Source of the DNA: CAZOWL01 sp964583605
GTDB taxonomy: Bacteria > Pseudomonadota > Gammaproteobacteria > Chromatiales > Chromatiaceae
Assembly: GCA_964583605.1 (NCBI GenBank)
Contig: CAZOWL010000062.1
Location: 1 to 25,781, forward strand
Length of the DNA: 25,781 nucleotides
Direction: 5' to 3'
In this document: positions 1 through 8,034 of the stretch, one piece after another
Numbering within the stretch: the stretch's first letter is position 1
Layout: the number at the start of each line of letters is the position of its first letter
Translations under genes and position numbers: made by a program
Notes under the pieces: model-generated
The model's input: the letters and a program-made list of their open reading frames with translations, nothing else
Database searches by the model: none
Told to the model about the DNA's origin: nothing

Positions 1-54
1 ACCAAGGCAGCTTAAACTCAGGACAAAACTGTCCTGGACATGGGGTCCACTTCA
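1..54. mobile_element. Terminus of an IS3-type insertion sequence (partial)
   Basis: Read on the minus strand, this edge begins TGAAGTGGACCCC at position 54, the kind of TGA-starting, purine-then-C-rich end seen in IS3-family inverted repeats. Just inside it lies a perfect 7-bp stem-loop (19-25 with 30-36, 4-nt loop). The similarity to the next gene's family stops sharply at position 54, which fits an insertion point. If this is the right end, the stop codon at 13-15 could be the end of the transposase, but only four codons are visible. The family call is pattern recognition; the rest of the element is outside the window. Confidence 0.45.
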
Positions 55-198
55 GAGTGGCGTGGGCTCGAGCAGATCAAGGCACGTGGCTACGCCGAGA
101 GGTACCGTGCCGCCGGACAGCCGATCCACCTGATCGGCGTGGAGCTCAGCCGCGAGCGGCGCTCTGTGGTGGGCTTTGAGGTCGAGAGCTGCGGGTGA
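55..198 (+). pseudogene. C-terminal remnant of PD-(D/E)XK nuclease / AAA-ATPase-like protein
   Basis: A 47-codon reading frame ends at the TGA at 196-198. It contains segments such as QIKARGYAERY and HLIGVELS followed by VVGFEVE, which match the conserved C-terminus of the large family of AAA-ATPase-like proteins with a C-terminal PD-(D/E)XK nuclease fold (DUF1703/PF08011 type). Full-length members are about 500 residues, so only the tail is present. In frame upstream there is a stop at 13-15 and, from position 54 leftwards, sequence resembling an IS end, so the gene appears to be cut by the insertion. It probably makes no functional protein unless the missing part lies beyond the element. 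These genes are multicopy and mobile-like in many bacteria. The family call is fairly secure; disruption is inferred because the 5' part cannot be seen. Confidence 0.6.
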
Positions 199-416
199 AT
201 GGTCCAAAAGACCCTCCACCTGCACCGCGGGCGTAGCTGTCAGATTGGATGTCCTGCGCTAGGCAGGCTTGGCCTGCCCGTTGCCGCCATCGTTTGTCTT
301 GGTAGCGGTTGGCTCGGGTTTCGCGACAGCGACCTCGCGGGACGGCTGTCATCTGTTGCCATTCAGCCTTGTTGGGGTTCCTTCGTTACCCCAACCTACG
401 GGCGCTATACAGGGGC
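199..416. other. Intergenic region with two hairpins, no gene recognised
   Basis: Short frames here have no recognisable content. A 7-bp GC-rich stem-loop spans 262-278 (3-nt loop). A second spans 371-395 (8-bp stem GTTGGGGT/ACCCCAAC, 9-nt loop), followed by CTACGGG. The latter resembles the widespread ACCCCAACCTACG-type intergenic repeat of proteobacteria. It lies 22 bp past the nnrS stop, so it may end or protect that transcript, but there is no T-run. Confidence 0.4.
371..395. repeat. ACCCCAACCTACG-type palindromic intergenic repeat
   Basis: Perfect 8-bp arms at 371-378 and 388-395 with a 9-nt loop, continuing into CTACGGG. The sequence type is recognised as a common dispersed palindrome in proteobacterial intergenic DNA. 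It is the only copy in this window, so its repeat nature is from general knowledge, not demonstrated here. Confidence 0.4.
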
Positions 417-1598
417 TCAGCCAGGTCGCCCATCGGCTCGGGGAGCTGTGAGGATGGGCGCGTAGATCCATACGAAGATCCCGAAGGCGGCGGCCCAGAG
501 TCCGCCGGAGAGGAGGAGCCATTGATGGTAGCTCGCGAGGTCGAGTAACGGGCCGAGCACCCGCACCGCGGCCGCGAGGTTGAGCAGCACGAACGCGAGC
601 ACCGTCGGCGGCGTGGCGCGCATGGCCCGGCCGGTGTGGCCCAGCGCGACGCGGGCCATCATGCCGAGCGTGAAGACGCCGACCGCGCCGACCGTCAGTG
701 TGTGGAGTACCAGCGCGTGCGCCACATATCCAAATGCGGCGAGGGCGCCCAACATCAGCCCGACGATCAGCCACAGATACCCCGTGTACAAGACCCAGAG
801 GATCGGCAGCCGCCAGACGCGCCTGTCATGCCAAGCCCAGACGCGAACGATCTGGACCGCTGCCAGGGCAAGGGTGGCCGCGCCGGCGACGTCTGAGGCC
901 GGTAGGCCCAGGTTCAATCCGACCATCAAGGTCGCAAGGGCGAAGGTCAGCCGTTCGGCCCAGGGCAGGTTGCGCGATTGGGCGCCGTCGATCGCCTGTT
1001 CGGTGAAGAAGGGCATCACCCGCCCGGAAATGATCAACAGTGTCAGAATCGTTAAGTCGAGCATCAGCCGGTGTCCCCGCGGCGCCAGCCCTGGCATCCA
1101 GTCGAGCCGGTCGAGATGGACCAGCACGCCGGCCACCGTCATCCCTCCGAGTAGGAGAAGAAACACCCGGTTCGTGCGATCCCCACCGTGCCACAGTGGT
1201 CGCGCCAGACCGAGCGCGAGAAGGGGCAGAAACGCCAGATCGACAAGCGCCACGAGCCACCCCGGTACGGGCAGAAACGGTGCCAGACGTGCGGCAATCC
1301 AGATCGCGAGCAGGATGGCCAATGGCCAGCCGGTTGGCGTGTCGAGCCCGGTCCAATTGCGGACCGCGGTGAGCAGGAACCCGGCGATCACGGCGGCCGT
1401 GTACCCGAACAGCATGACGTGGGCGTGCCAGGTCGTCGCGCCGTAGTAGTCAGGGATCGGAAGGATTCCGTGCAGGATGCCGAGCCACCCGGGAATCGCC
1501 AGCAGGGCTGCGGCCCCGGCGGCGAGGAAGAACGGGCGGAAGCCGAGTGCGAAGAGGGTCGGAGCGGTTGGGGGCTGCAATGCGGACTGCCTAGGCAT
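417..1598 (-). CDS. nnrS: NnrS family multi-pass membrane protein
   Basis: NnrS proteins are haem- and copper-containing inner-membrane proteins linked to nitric oxide and nitrosative stress, often controlled with denitrification genes. The exact activity is not settled. The 393-residue product is almost entirely hydrophobic with about twelve likely membrane segments. It has the family's N-terminal pattern FALGFRPFFLAAG and WHAHVMLFGYTAAVIAGFLLTA, plus the central GRVMPFFTEQA and HTLTVGAVGVFTLGMMARVALGHTGR blocks, whose histidines are candidate metal ligands. The start at 1598 was chosen over an upstream ATG at 1646 because GGAGG sits 5 nt before it and MPRQSALQPP then leads straight into the conserved region. 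The gene is separated from secF by 342 bp and looks monocistronic. No other denitrification gene is in the window. Length and motifs make the family secure; function is by family. Confidence 0.9.
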   Translation of the reverse strand: MPRQSALQPPTAPTLFALGFRPFFLAAGAAALLAIPGWLGILHGILPIPDYYGATTWHAHVMLFGYTAAVIAGFLLTAVRNWTGLDTPTGWPLAILLAIWIAARLAPFLPVPGWLVALVDLAFLPLLALGLARPLWHGGDRTNRVFLLLLGGMTVAGVLVHLDRLDWMPGLAPRGHRLMLDLTILTLLIISGRVMPFFTEQAIDGAQSRNLPWAERLTFALATLMVGLNLGLPASDVAGAATLALAAVQIVRVWAWHDRRVWRLPILWVLYTGYLWLIVGLMLGALAAFGYVAHALVLHTLTVGAVGVFTLGMMARVALGHTGRAMRATPPTVLAFVLLNLAAAVRVLGPLLDLASYHQWLLLSGGLWAAAFGIFVWIYAPILTAPRADGRPG

Positions 1599-1940
1599 GA
1601 GGGCCTCCGGAGGCCAGAGGCTGAGGCCGCCGAGCGCTGCGCACAAGCTCGGCGGCGTCAGACGCCGATAGGGGTCACCCTCGTAGACGTGGTCAGCGAG
1701 CGGCTGTCAGCCCAGGTTCCATCGAGCATCCCCCATCCTGCAGCCTTCGCCTGGCACGAAGGCGAGCCAGAAACGCCCAGGTCGCGTTCGATGTCGGCTC
1801 GGCTTTCCTCAGCGTGCCGCTCGGTGGCGGTGCCGAGCACAACATCAGCCGGTTATCGCGGGGTTCTCCCTGCCGCAGCCGCTGTCCCTACTCCGGCGAG
1901 CAGCTCTGGGCTGGTTGTTCCCGTTGTTCTCGAACCCCTG
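1599..1940. other. Intergenic region between nnrS and secF, no gene recognised
   Basis: Possible frames are short and read as low-complexity GC-driven peptides. A 7-bp stem-loop lies at 1743-1763 (7-nt loop), and a near-perfect palindrome at 1653-1667 sits 55 bp upstream of the nnrS start, in a plausible promoter/operator position. I see no FNR/NNR-type TTGAT-N4-ATCAA box. The region should hold the nnrS promoter and the 3' end of the sec transcript. Confidence 0.35.
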
Positions 1941-2888
1941 CTACGGACGCGCATCCGCCTCGGTCGGCTCCTTCGGTGGCGGTAGCAGGTCGGCCTTGCT
2001 GATGCCGAGCCAGACCACGGCAGCGGTTGCGACATAGATGCTCGAGTAGGTGCCGATGATGATGCCAATGATCAAGGCCAGCGAGAAGCCGCTCAAGACC
2101 TCGCCGCCAAAGATATAGAGGGCCAGGACGACGAGCAGCGTCGTGCCACCGGTGATGATGGTCCGCGAGAGTGTCTCGTTGATGGAGCGGTTGACGATCT
2201 CCATCACGCTCCCCTTGCGTAACTTGCGGAAGTTCTCCCGGACCCGATCGAAGATGACGACGGTGTCGTTGACCGAATAGCCGATCACGGCCAGCACGGC
2301 CGCGAGGACAGCGAGATTGAACTCGATCTGGAAGACCGAGAAGATCCCGATCGTGAAGATGACGTCGTGGATCGTTGCCACGACGGCGCCGACCGCAAAG
2401 CGCCACTCGAAGCGCACGGCGACATAGACCAGGATGCCGATCAACGCGAAGAGCATGGCGAGGCCGCCATCCTCGCGGAGCTCTTCGCCGACCTGTGGGC
2501 CAACGAACTCGGCCCGGCGCAGGTCTACCTCGCCGTCGGCGGCGGCGCTCAGTGCACGGAAGACCTGATCGCTGGCCTCGGCGCTGGCACCGCCTTCCTC
2601 GCGCAGCGGGAGACGGATGACGACGTCCCGGCGCGAGCCGAAGTGTTGCACGACGGCCCCTTCATAGCCGTTGGCCTCGAGGACCTCGCGGACAGGGCCA
2701 AGCTCGGTGGGCTGCTCATAGCCCACCTCGAGCACGGTGCCGCCGGTGAAATCGAGCCCGAAGTCGAAGCCGCGGACGAGCATTGAGCCGATGAAGAGCA
2801 GCACAACGATCGCCGAGCCGATGACCGCCGGCCGCCGCCAGCCCATGAAATCGATATTGAGGGTCTTGAGAAGCTGCGTGTGCGCCAT
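1941..2888 (-). CDS. secF: Protein translocase subunit SecF
   Basis: SecF pairs with SecD in the inner membrane and uses the proton gradient to pull exported proteins through SecYEG on the periplasmic side. The 315-residue protein (E. coli 323) has a first membrane segment near residues 20-38, the SecF signature FGLDFTGGTVLEVGY right after it, a periplasmic domain, and a cluster of five further membrane helices containing GYSVNDTVVIFDRVREN, the hallmark RND-type motif. The tail after WLGISKADLLPP is short and hydrophilic. It begins 14 bp after the secD stop, so the two are co-transcribed, and it closes the tgt-yajC-secD-secF block. No odd features. Confidence 0.97.
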   Translation of the reverse strand: MAHTQLLKTLNIDFMGWRRPAVIGSAIVVLLFIGSMLVRGFDFGLDFTGGTVLEVGYEQPTELGPVREVLEANGYEGAVVQHFGSRRDVVIRLPLREEGGASAEASDQVFRALSAAADGEVDLRRAEFVGPQVGEELREDGGLAMLFALIGILVYVAVRFEWRFAVGAVVATIHDVIFTIGIFSVFQIEFNLAVLAAVLAVIGYSVNDTVVIFDRVRENFRKLRKGSVMEIVNRSINETLSRTIITGGTTLLVVLALYIFGGEVLSGFSLALIIGIIIGTYSSIYVATAAVVWLGISKADLLPPPKEPTEADARP

Positions 2889-2902
2889 CGCGAAAGCCCC
2901 GG

Positions 2903-4759
2903 TTAGATCGCCAATTTGCTGAGACGCCGACCGCCGTAGATCAGGTTGACGAGGGCGCGGCTGCCCATGATGGCGGTGAACATGGATGTGAAGATCCCGA
3001 CGGAGAGCGTCACGGCGAAGCCCTTGACCGGCCCGGAGCCGAAGCTGAACAGGATCACGGCGGCGATCAGGGTGGTGATGTTGGCATCGATGATCGTCGA
3101 CAAGGCCTTCTCATAGCCCGCACTGATGCTCGCCTGGGGCGAGTTGCCGTTGCGGATCTCCTCGCGGATGCGCTCGAAGATCAGCACGTTGGCGTCGACC
3201 GCCATGCCCATCGTGAGCACGATGCCGGCGATGCCAGGGAGCGTCAGGGTCGCCTGCAGCAGCGAGAGGATGGCGACGATCAAGACCAGATTGGTCAGCA
3301 ACACCAGGTTGGCGACCAGGCCGAAGACCCGGTAGTAGGCCGCCATGAAGATCAGGACCAGCACTAGCCCGTAGACGACAGACTTGAAGCCCTGGTCGAT
3401 ATTCTCCTGGCCGAGGCTCGGACCAATGGTGCGCTCCTCGACGATCTGGATCGGCGCGGCGAGGGCGCCAGCCCGCAGGAAGAGCGCTAGCGTGTGCGCC
3501 TCTTCGGTGCTGTCGAGACCGGTCGTCTGGAAGCGGCGGCCAAAGGGCTCGCGGATATTGGCGATGCTGATCACCTCCTCGGTGCGCACCTGACGCTTGA
3601 CGGGCTCGCCATCGACGATCTCGGTAACGGTGCGGTTCTCGATGAAGACCACGGCCATCGGCTTGCCCACATTCTCGGTCGTCACCTGACGCATGCGTCG
3701 GGACCCACGGCTGTCGAGGTTGACGAACACTGCAGGCAGGCCACTGGCCTGGTCAAAACCCGAGGAGGCGTTCGTGATCTGATCGCCGGTGACGATCACG
3801 CTGCGCTTGAGCAGCACCGGGCGACCATCGCGATCGTAGTAGAGTCGGCTGCCGATCGGGACACGGCCGTCGACGGCGTCGGCGACGCTGTTTTCGGTGT
3901 CGGCCAAGCGGTACTCCAGCGTGGCGGTGGCCCCTAGGATCTCCTTGAGCCGAGCAGGATCTTGGGCGCCGGGCAGCTGGACCACGATGCGGCGATCGCC
4001 TTGGCGTTGGATGATCGGCTCGGCGACGCCCAACGCATTGACTCGGTTACGCAGCGTGGTGATGTTCTGCTGCAGCGCGAAGTCGCGGATCTGCTCCTCG
4101 TCGCTCGGATCGAGGCGCGCGAAGAGGTCGAACGCACCCTCGCCCGTGCCAGTATCGAGCTGCAGGTCGCGGAACTCCTTCGCGATGACCTGACGCGCCT
4201 CTTTCAGCTCTTCCTCATCGGCGAATCGGACGTTGATGCGACCGCGTTCCTGGAGCACGGTGAGATAGCGCACCCGCTCGCGGCGCAGCAGGCTGCGGAT
4301 ATCCCCCGCGTACCGCTCCAGCGCCTGGTCGACCGCCGCCTCCATGTCGACATCGATCAGCACCTGCACCCCGCCGCGCAGATCCAGGCCAAGGTACATC
4401 GGCAGCGCGTTGATCGACCGCAGCCAGCCGGGGAGATCTGCCACCAACGTCATGGCGCTGTTGTAGCGATCGGAGAGGGTGGCCTCGATGGCCTCCTGGC
4501 CGCGGAGCTGATCGCCTGAGGTCGCGAATCGGACCAACAGCGTCTCTTCGGCCCGAGGCTCGATGGCCTTGAACGGCACATCGGCATTCTCAAGGACGGA
4601 CCGGATCTCCTGAGCGGTCGCCGAGGTGACCTCGCTGCCGCGTGCGGCGGATATCTCGATCGAGGGATCCTGCGAGAACAGGTTGGGCAACGCGTAGAGA
4701 ATGCCGACCAAGATCACGGTCAGAATCAAGAGATTCTTCCACAACGGATACTGATTCAT
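2903..4759 (-). CDS. secD: Protein translocase subunit SecD
   Basis: SecD is the larger partner of SecF and drives late steps of protein translocation across the inner membrane. The product is 618 residues (E. coli 615). One membrane segment is near residues 8-27; GLDLRGGVQVLIDVDM opens the periplasmic P1 domain near residue 125. The P1-head region includes NRVNALGVAEPIIQRQG and RIVVQLPGAQDPARLKEILG. The C-terminal third has five membrane helices with the family motif MAVDANVLIFERIREE. All SecD landmarks are present and the length is typical. It lies between yajC (115-bp gap with a hairpin) and secF (14-bp gap) on the same strand. Confidence 0.97.
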   Translation of the reverse strand: MNQYPLWKNLLILTVILVGILYALPNLFSQDPSIEISAARGSEVTSATAQEIRSVLENADVPFKAIEPRAEETLLVRFATSGDQLRGQEAIEATLSDRYNSAMTLVADLPGWLRSINALPMYLGLDLRGGVQVLIDVDMEAAVDQALERYAGDIRSLLRRERVRYLTVLQERGRINVRFADEEELKEARQVIAKEFRDLQLDTGTGEGAFDLFARLDPSDEEQIRDFALQQNITTLRNRVNALGVAEPIIQRQGDRRIVVQLPGAQDPARLKEILGATATLEYRLADTENSVADAVDGRVPIGSRLYYDRDGRPVLLKRSVIVTGDQITNASSGFDQASGLPAVFVNLDSRGSRRMRQVTTENVGKPMAVVFIENRTVTEIVDGEPVKRQVRTEEVISIANIREPFGRRFQTTGLDSTEEAHTLALFLRAGALAAPIQIVEERTIGPSLGQENIDQGFKSVVYGLVLVLIFMAAYYRVFGLVANLVLLTNLVLIVAILSLLQATLTLPGIAGIVLTMGMAVDANVLIFERIREEIRNGNSPQASISAGYEKALSTIIDANITTLIAAVILFSFGSGPVKGFAVTLSVGIFTSMFTAIMGSRALVNLIYGGRRLSKLAI

Positions 4760-4848
4760 CAGGATTCCCTAGATGAAGGTAGCGGCGGTGTCGGGTGTTC
4801 GAGACTGGGCAGGGCCGGCCGAGACAGAGCGAACGGCCCCCTGGAGCT

Positions 4849-4867
4849 GACGCGGCCTGACCGCGTC
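4849..4867 (-). other. Stem-loop in the yajC-secD gap
   Basis: Perfect 7-bp GC-rich arms (4849-4855 and 4861-4867) around a 5-nt loop, 8 bp past the yajC stop and about 90 bp before secD. No T-run follows. An RNA stability, processing or partial attenuation role between two genes expressed at different levels is possible but unproven. Confidence 0.4.
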
Positions 4868-4874
4868 GAGGGCC

Positions 4875-5207
4875 TCAAAGCTCTTTGATCGTGCCCTTGG
4901 GGACGACAGCCTCGACCGCTTGTCGGCGGACCTTGACCTGTACGCCGTCGGCGATCTCGACCCGGGCGAAATTATCGCCGAGATCGATGATGCGGCCGGC
5001 GAGGCCGCCCATCGTGATCACTTCATCGCCTTTGGCGAGACCGGCGACCATCTTTTCATGGTTCTTTTGACGCTTGATTTGCGGCCGGATCATCAGGAAG
5101 TAGAGGACAGCTAGCAGCCCGATCGGAAAGAGCAGGCTCAGGACGAGATCAGCCGTTCCGCCAGCCGCCCCCTGCTGCGCCCACGCGTCAGAGACAAGAA
5201 AGCTCAT
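4875..5207 (-). CDS. yajC: Preprotein translocase accessory subunit YajC
   Basis: YajC is a small inner-membrane protein that associates with SecDF. The 110-residue product (E. coli 110) has one membrane helix around residues 22-41 (LVLSLLFPIGLLAVLYFLMI) followed by the family signature RPQIKRQKNHEKMVAGLAKGDEVITMGGLAGRI split over residues 42-73, and a small beta-rich cytoplasmic tail. The start has GAGGA 6 nt upstream; that Shine-Dalgarno lies inside the 10-bp palindrome GAGGATCCTC (5211-5220). It follows tgt after 173 bp, a gap long enough for its own promoter, and precedes secD on the same strand. Confidence 0.96.
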   Translation of the reverse strand: MSFLVSDAWAQQGAAGGTADLVLSLLFPIGLLAVLYFLMIRPQIKRQKNHEKMVAGLAKGDEVITMGGLAGRIIDLGDNFARVEIADGVQVKVRRQAVEAVVPKGTIKEL

Positions 5208-5331
5208 TGAGGATCCTCGAGATTTTGGAGGTAGAGGTCAGATCCGGAGAGCCGCCTCCACGGCTTGAGCCCGTGCGGCGGCAGGACCGACAGAAGATCA
5301 GCGGCGCATTATGACATAGTCGGACCATTGT

Positions 5332-5353
5332 GCGTCGAGCCAGCCCTCGACGC
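5332..5353. other. Perfect 8-bp stem-loop after tgt
   Basis: Arms GCGTCGAG (5332-5339) and CTCGACGC (5346-5353) with a 6-nt loop, 27 bp past the tgt stop. No T-run on either side, so it is not a canonical terminator. On the minus strand a CATAAT hexamer follows about 20 bp later, a possible -10 for yajC, so the hairpin may separate tgt and yajC-secDF expression. Confidence 0.4.
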
Positions 5354-5380
5354 GGCATCACGGCAGCATGGTCCGCGACG

Positions 5381-6487
5381 CTATTCGTCAATCCCCGCCT
5401 CAGCATGCAAAGCAGCGAGCAGGCCGTCGAGGCGGCCGGCGGCGATCGCCTCACGTAGCCGGCGCATCAGCACCTGATAGTAGTGGAGATTGTGCAGCGT
5501 GTTGAGCCGCGCACCAAGGATCTCGTGGCAACGGTCCAGGTGATGCAGATAGGCACGGCTGAAATGCCGGCAGGTGTAGCAGTCGCATCGCGGGTCGAGC
5601 GGTCCCTCGTCGGATCTGTATCGCGCGTTGCGAATGCGCACGACTCCATGGCTGGTGAACAGGTGCCCGTTGCGGGCGTTGCGCGTCGGCAAGACGCAAT
5701 CGAACATGTCGATCCCGCGCGCGACGGCCGCGACGATGTCGGCCGGTGTCCCGACGCCCATCAGATAGCGCGGCCGGTCCGCCGGCAGCCGCTCGGCGAG
5801 AAAATCGAGCACACGCCAGCGCTCCTGGGGCGGCTCGCCGACCGACAGGCCGCCGACCGCAAAGCCGGCGAATCCGATCTCCCGCAGCCCCTCCAGCGAG
5901 GCGGCGCGCAGGTCTTCGTGCATGCCCCCTTGGACGATCCCGAAGAGCGCCGCCGGATTGTCCCCATGGGCCAACTTGCTGCGCGCCGCCCAGCGCAACG
6001 ACAGCTCCATCGACTCGCGCACACGCTGCCTCTCGGCCGGATAGGGAGTGCAGTCGTCGAAGATCATGACGATGTCGGAGCCGAGCGCCCGTTGTACGAT
6101 CATCGACTCTTCTGGTCCCAAGAATACCGTGCTGCCGTCGAGGGGCGACTTGAAGTGGACGCCGGCCTCGGTGATGCGTCGCAGCTCGCCGAGGCTGAAT
6201 ACCTGAAAGCCGCCCGAATCGGTCAAAATCGGCCCGCGCCAGTGCATGAACCCATGCAGGTCGCCGCAGTGCCGGATGACCTCGGTGCCAGGTCGCAGCA
6301 TCAAGTGGAAGGTGTTGCCGAGGACGATCTGGGCACCAAGCTCGACCAGCTCCTCCGGGGTCATGGCCTTGACCGTGCCGTAGGTGCCTACCGGCATGAA
6401 GGCTGGGGTGTCGACGCAGCCACGCTCGAAGATCAGGCGACCACGCCGCGCGTCGCCATCGCGTGCCAGCACGTCAAAGCGCATCAT
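5381..6487 (-). CDS. tgt: tRNA-guanine transglycosylase
   Basis: Tgt swaps guanine-34 of tRNAs for Asp, Asn, His and Tyr for preQ1, a step in queuosine synthesis in the cytoplasm. The 368-residue product (E. coli 375) has the general-acid site LTDSGGFQVFSL (Asp90), the substrate loop GIVQGG (183-188), YLMGVGTPADI (241-251), the nucleophile in MFDCVLPTRNAR (Asp263), and the zinc site Cys301, Cys303, Cys306 with His332. All active-site residues are intact. The start overlaps the end of the HAD hydrolase gene by 14 bp, and a second in-frame ATG follows immediately (6484); AAGG lies 5-8 nt upstream. It is the first conserved gene of the tgt-yajC-secDF block. Confidence 0.97.
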   Translation of the reverse strand: MMRFDVLARDGDARRGRLIFERGCVDTPAFMPVGTYGTVKAMTPEELVELGAQIVLGNTFHLMLRPGTEVIRHCGDLHGFMHWRGPILTDSGGFQVFSLGELRRITEAGVHFKSPLDGSTVFLGPEESMIVQRALGSDIVMIFDDCTPYPAERQRVRESMELSLRWAARSKLAHGDNPAALFGIVQGGMHEDLRAASLEGLREIGFAGFAVGGLSVGEPPQERWRVLDFLAERLPADRPRYLMGVGTPADIVAAVARGIDMFDCVLPTRNARNGHLFTSHGVVRIRNARYRSDEGPLDPRCDCYTCRHFSRAYLHHLDRCHEILGARLNTLHNLHYYQVLMRRLREAIAAGRLDGLLAALHAEAGIDE

Positions 6488-7184
6488 CGATACCTTCGAG
6501 CAGCCATGCCTGCAGCTCGCGAAGATCCCGAACCACCCTTAGCGGTGGCTCCAGGTCTTGAGGCCAGGATCGACCGCTGCGATCCACCCAAACGGCCTCG
6601 AGCCCGCAGGCCCTCGCGGCAGCCACATCCAGATCGGGATCGTCCCCGATGTGCAGCGCCTCGGTCGGTGACACGCCCGCCCAGTCCAGCGCCAGGCGGA
6701 AGATTGCGGGGTCCGGCTTGGCGGCACCGGCCATCGCCGCGGTCAACGAATGATGAATGAGGTCCCGCACCGGGCTTCTGCTGACGTCGGCGTTCCCGTT
6801 GGTCACGGAGACGAGGCAGTAATGCGGTGCCAGGGCGCGCAAAGCTGGGATGACATCGGCGAAAGGCTCGACGCGATTGCGATACTCGCAGAAGAGGCTG
6901 AGGCCCTTATCGGCGAGGGCCGGCGCATAGCCATGCTGTTCGAGGAGCTCAGCCAGAGCGGTGCGCCGCACCCAGGAGAGATCGTGGGCCAGCTCCGGTT
7001 GCGCCGCCATCAGGGCGCGGCGATGCTCACGCAGGCTGTGCAGGTTATGACGCGCCGCCAGCCGCGGGGCCACCTCCGCGAGCCAGTCGCACAGCGCCTC
7101 CTCCGCGGCCTGAAGGACCGGCGTGCACGGCCACAAGGTGTCATCGAGGTCGATCGTCAGGAGCCGGAAGGGACGCGCGCGCAT
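6474..7184 (-). CDS. HAD superfamily phosphatase
   Basis: Haloacid-dehalogenase-fold hydrolase, probably a cytoplasmic phosphatase acting on a small phosphorylated metabolite; the substrate cannot be read from the sequence. The 236-residue product has motif I TIDLDDTLWP (catalytic Asp12 and Asp14), motif II at SVTNGN (about residue 130), the motif III lysine in AKPDPAIF, and motif IV HIGDDPDLDVAAAR. Between I and II is an alpha-helical cap typical of subfamily I (YjjG/GPH-like). The last 14 bp overlap the start of tgt, so the two are probably translationally coupled. It occupies the place where queA often sits. No clear Shine-Dalgarno was seen before the start. Confidence 0.9.
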   Translation of the reverse strand: MRARPFRLLTIDLDDTLWPCTPVLQAAEEALCDWLAEVAPRLAARHNLHSLREHRRALMAAQPELAHDLSWVRRTALAELLEQHGYAPALADKGLSLFCEYRNRVEPFADVIPALRALAPHYCLVSVTNGNADVSRSPVRDLIHHSLTAAMAGAAKPDPAIFRLALDWAGVSPTEALHIGDDPDLDVAAARACGLEAVWVDRSGRSWPQDLEPPLRVVRDLRELQAWLLEGIDDAL

Positions 7185-7295
7185 TGGCTTGGCTCGGCCG
7201 GGAAAGCCCGCATTTTGCCGTCATAACCCAATGAGCGAAACCCAAGCACAGCGTCGCCCTATGATGCCCGCACCCCAGCTAGTTGGAGGCACCCG

Positions 7296-7934
7296 ATGTT
7301 CAGGATCCGTGACAAGTTCGTGCTCCCTGCCCCCGCAGAGGCCTTGCCGGGACGCGATGAGCCCATGGCTGTGACAAACCGCCACTTCGTCAATGGGCAT
7401 CCGATCCAGCCGCCGTTTCCCGACGGGCTCGAGCTGGCTCTGTTCGGCCTGGGCTGCTTCTGGGGCGCTGAGCGCCATTTCTGGCGCCTCCCCGGCGTCT
7501 ACACCACGGCGGTCGGCTACGCCGGCGGTCATACGCCGAATCCCTCGTACGAGGAGGTCTGCACCGGACTGACGGGACACAATGAGGTCGCGCGGATCGT
7601 GTTCGATCCGGCCGATGTCTCCTATGAGGCGTTGCTCAAGGCCTTCTGGGAGGCCCACGATCCCACTCAAGGCATGCGCCAAGGAAATGATGTCGGTACC
7701 CAGTATCGCTCCGGGATCTATTGCTATGGTGCCGAGCAGGAAGTCACCGCGCGGGCCAGCCTGGATCGCTATCAACGTGTGCTCAGTGCCGCGAACTGCG
7801 GCCTCATCACAACCGAGATTCTGGCTGCACCAACCTTCTACTATGCCGAAGACTACCATCAGCAGTATCTGGCGAAGAACCCCGGTGGCTATTGTGGGCT
7901 CGGGGGCTGCGGCGTGCCCTACGCCGCCGCGTGA
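7296..7934 (+). CDS. msrA: Peptide methionine (S)-S-oxide reductase MsrA
   Basis: MsrA repairs the S-form of oxidised methionine in proteins and free methionine, using thioredoxin. At 212 residues it matches E. coli MsrA in length. The catalytic motif GCFWGAER places the nucleophilic Cys at residue 54; resolving cysteines are Cys200 and Cys205 in the glycine-rich tail GGYCGLGGCG. The AVGYAGGHTPNPSYEEVCTGLTGH region also fits. The start has GGAGG 6 nt upstream, and the N-terminal extension EALPGRDEPMAV plus HFVNG is the long-form type of gammaproteobacteria. It is divergent from the HAD-tgt block; a TATGAT hexamer at 7260-7265 is a possible -10, without a convincing -35. Confidence 0.96.
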   Translation: MFRIRDKFVLPAPAEALPGRDEPMAVTNRHFVNGHPIQPPFPDGLELALFGLGCFWGAERHFWRLPGVYTTAVGYAGGHTPNPSYEEVCTGLTGHNEVARIVFDPADVSYEALLKAFWEAHDPTQGMRQGNDVGTQYRSGIYCYGAEQEVTARASLDRYQRVLSAANCGLITTEILAAPTFYYAEDYHQQYLAKNPGGYCGLGGCGVPYAAA

Positions 7935-8016
7935 CCTCGGTGGGGCCCGGGGGTGGGTCCCGGATGGCCGCGGTCGTGCCGCAGCACTCGCTAGCAGGTT
8001 ACCTGTCGCCCGGGAT

Positions 8017-8034
8017 TGCACTACACTGGCTAAA
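8017..8034 (+). promoter_or_regulatory. Candidate promoter of smpB (leaderless type)
   Basis: TACACT at 8022-8027 resembles a -10 box and is embedded in TGCACTACACTGG. A transcript start 6-8 nt downstream would fall on or beside the smpB ATG at 8034, and no Shine-Dalgarno precedes that ATG. The same 13-mer with one change lies upstream of the rhodanese gene (13795-13807). The -35 is weak (TTACCT, 17-bp spacing). Confidence 0.4.

Noticed and set aside
580..1446. 288-codon plus-strand open frame
   Set aside because: Shadow of nnrS; Ser/Arg/Pro-rich and without a ribosome site.
5483..6760. 425-codon plus-strand open frame
   Set aside because: Antisense to tgt and the HAD gene, both with full motif sets. 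Its protein is Arg/Ala/Pro-rich with no domain; long antisense frames are expected at this GC content.
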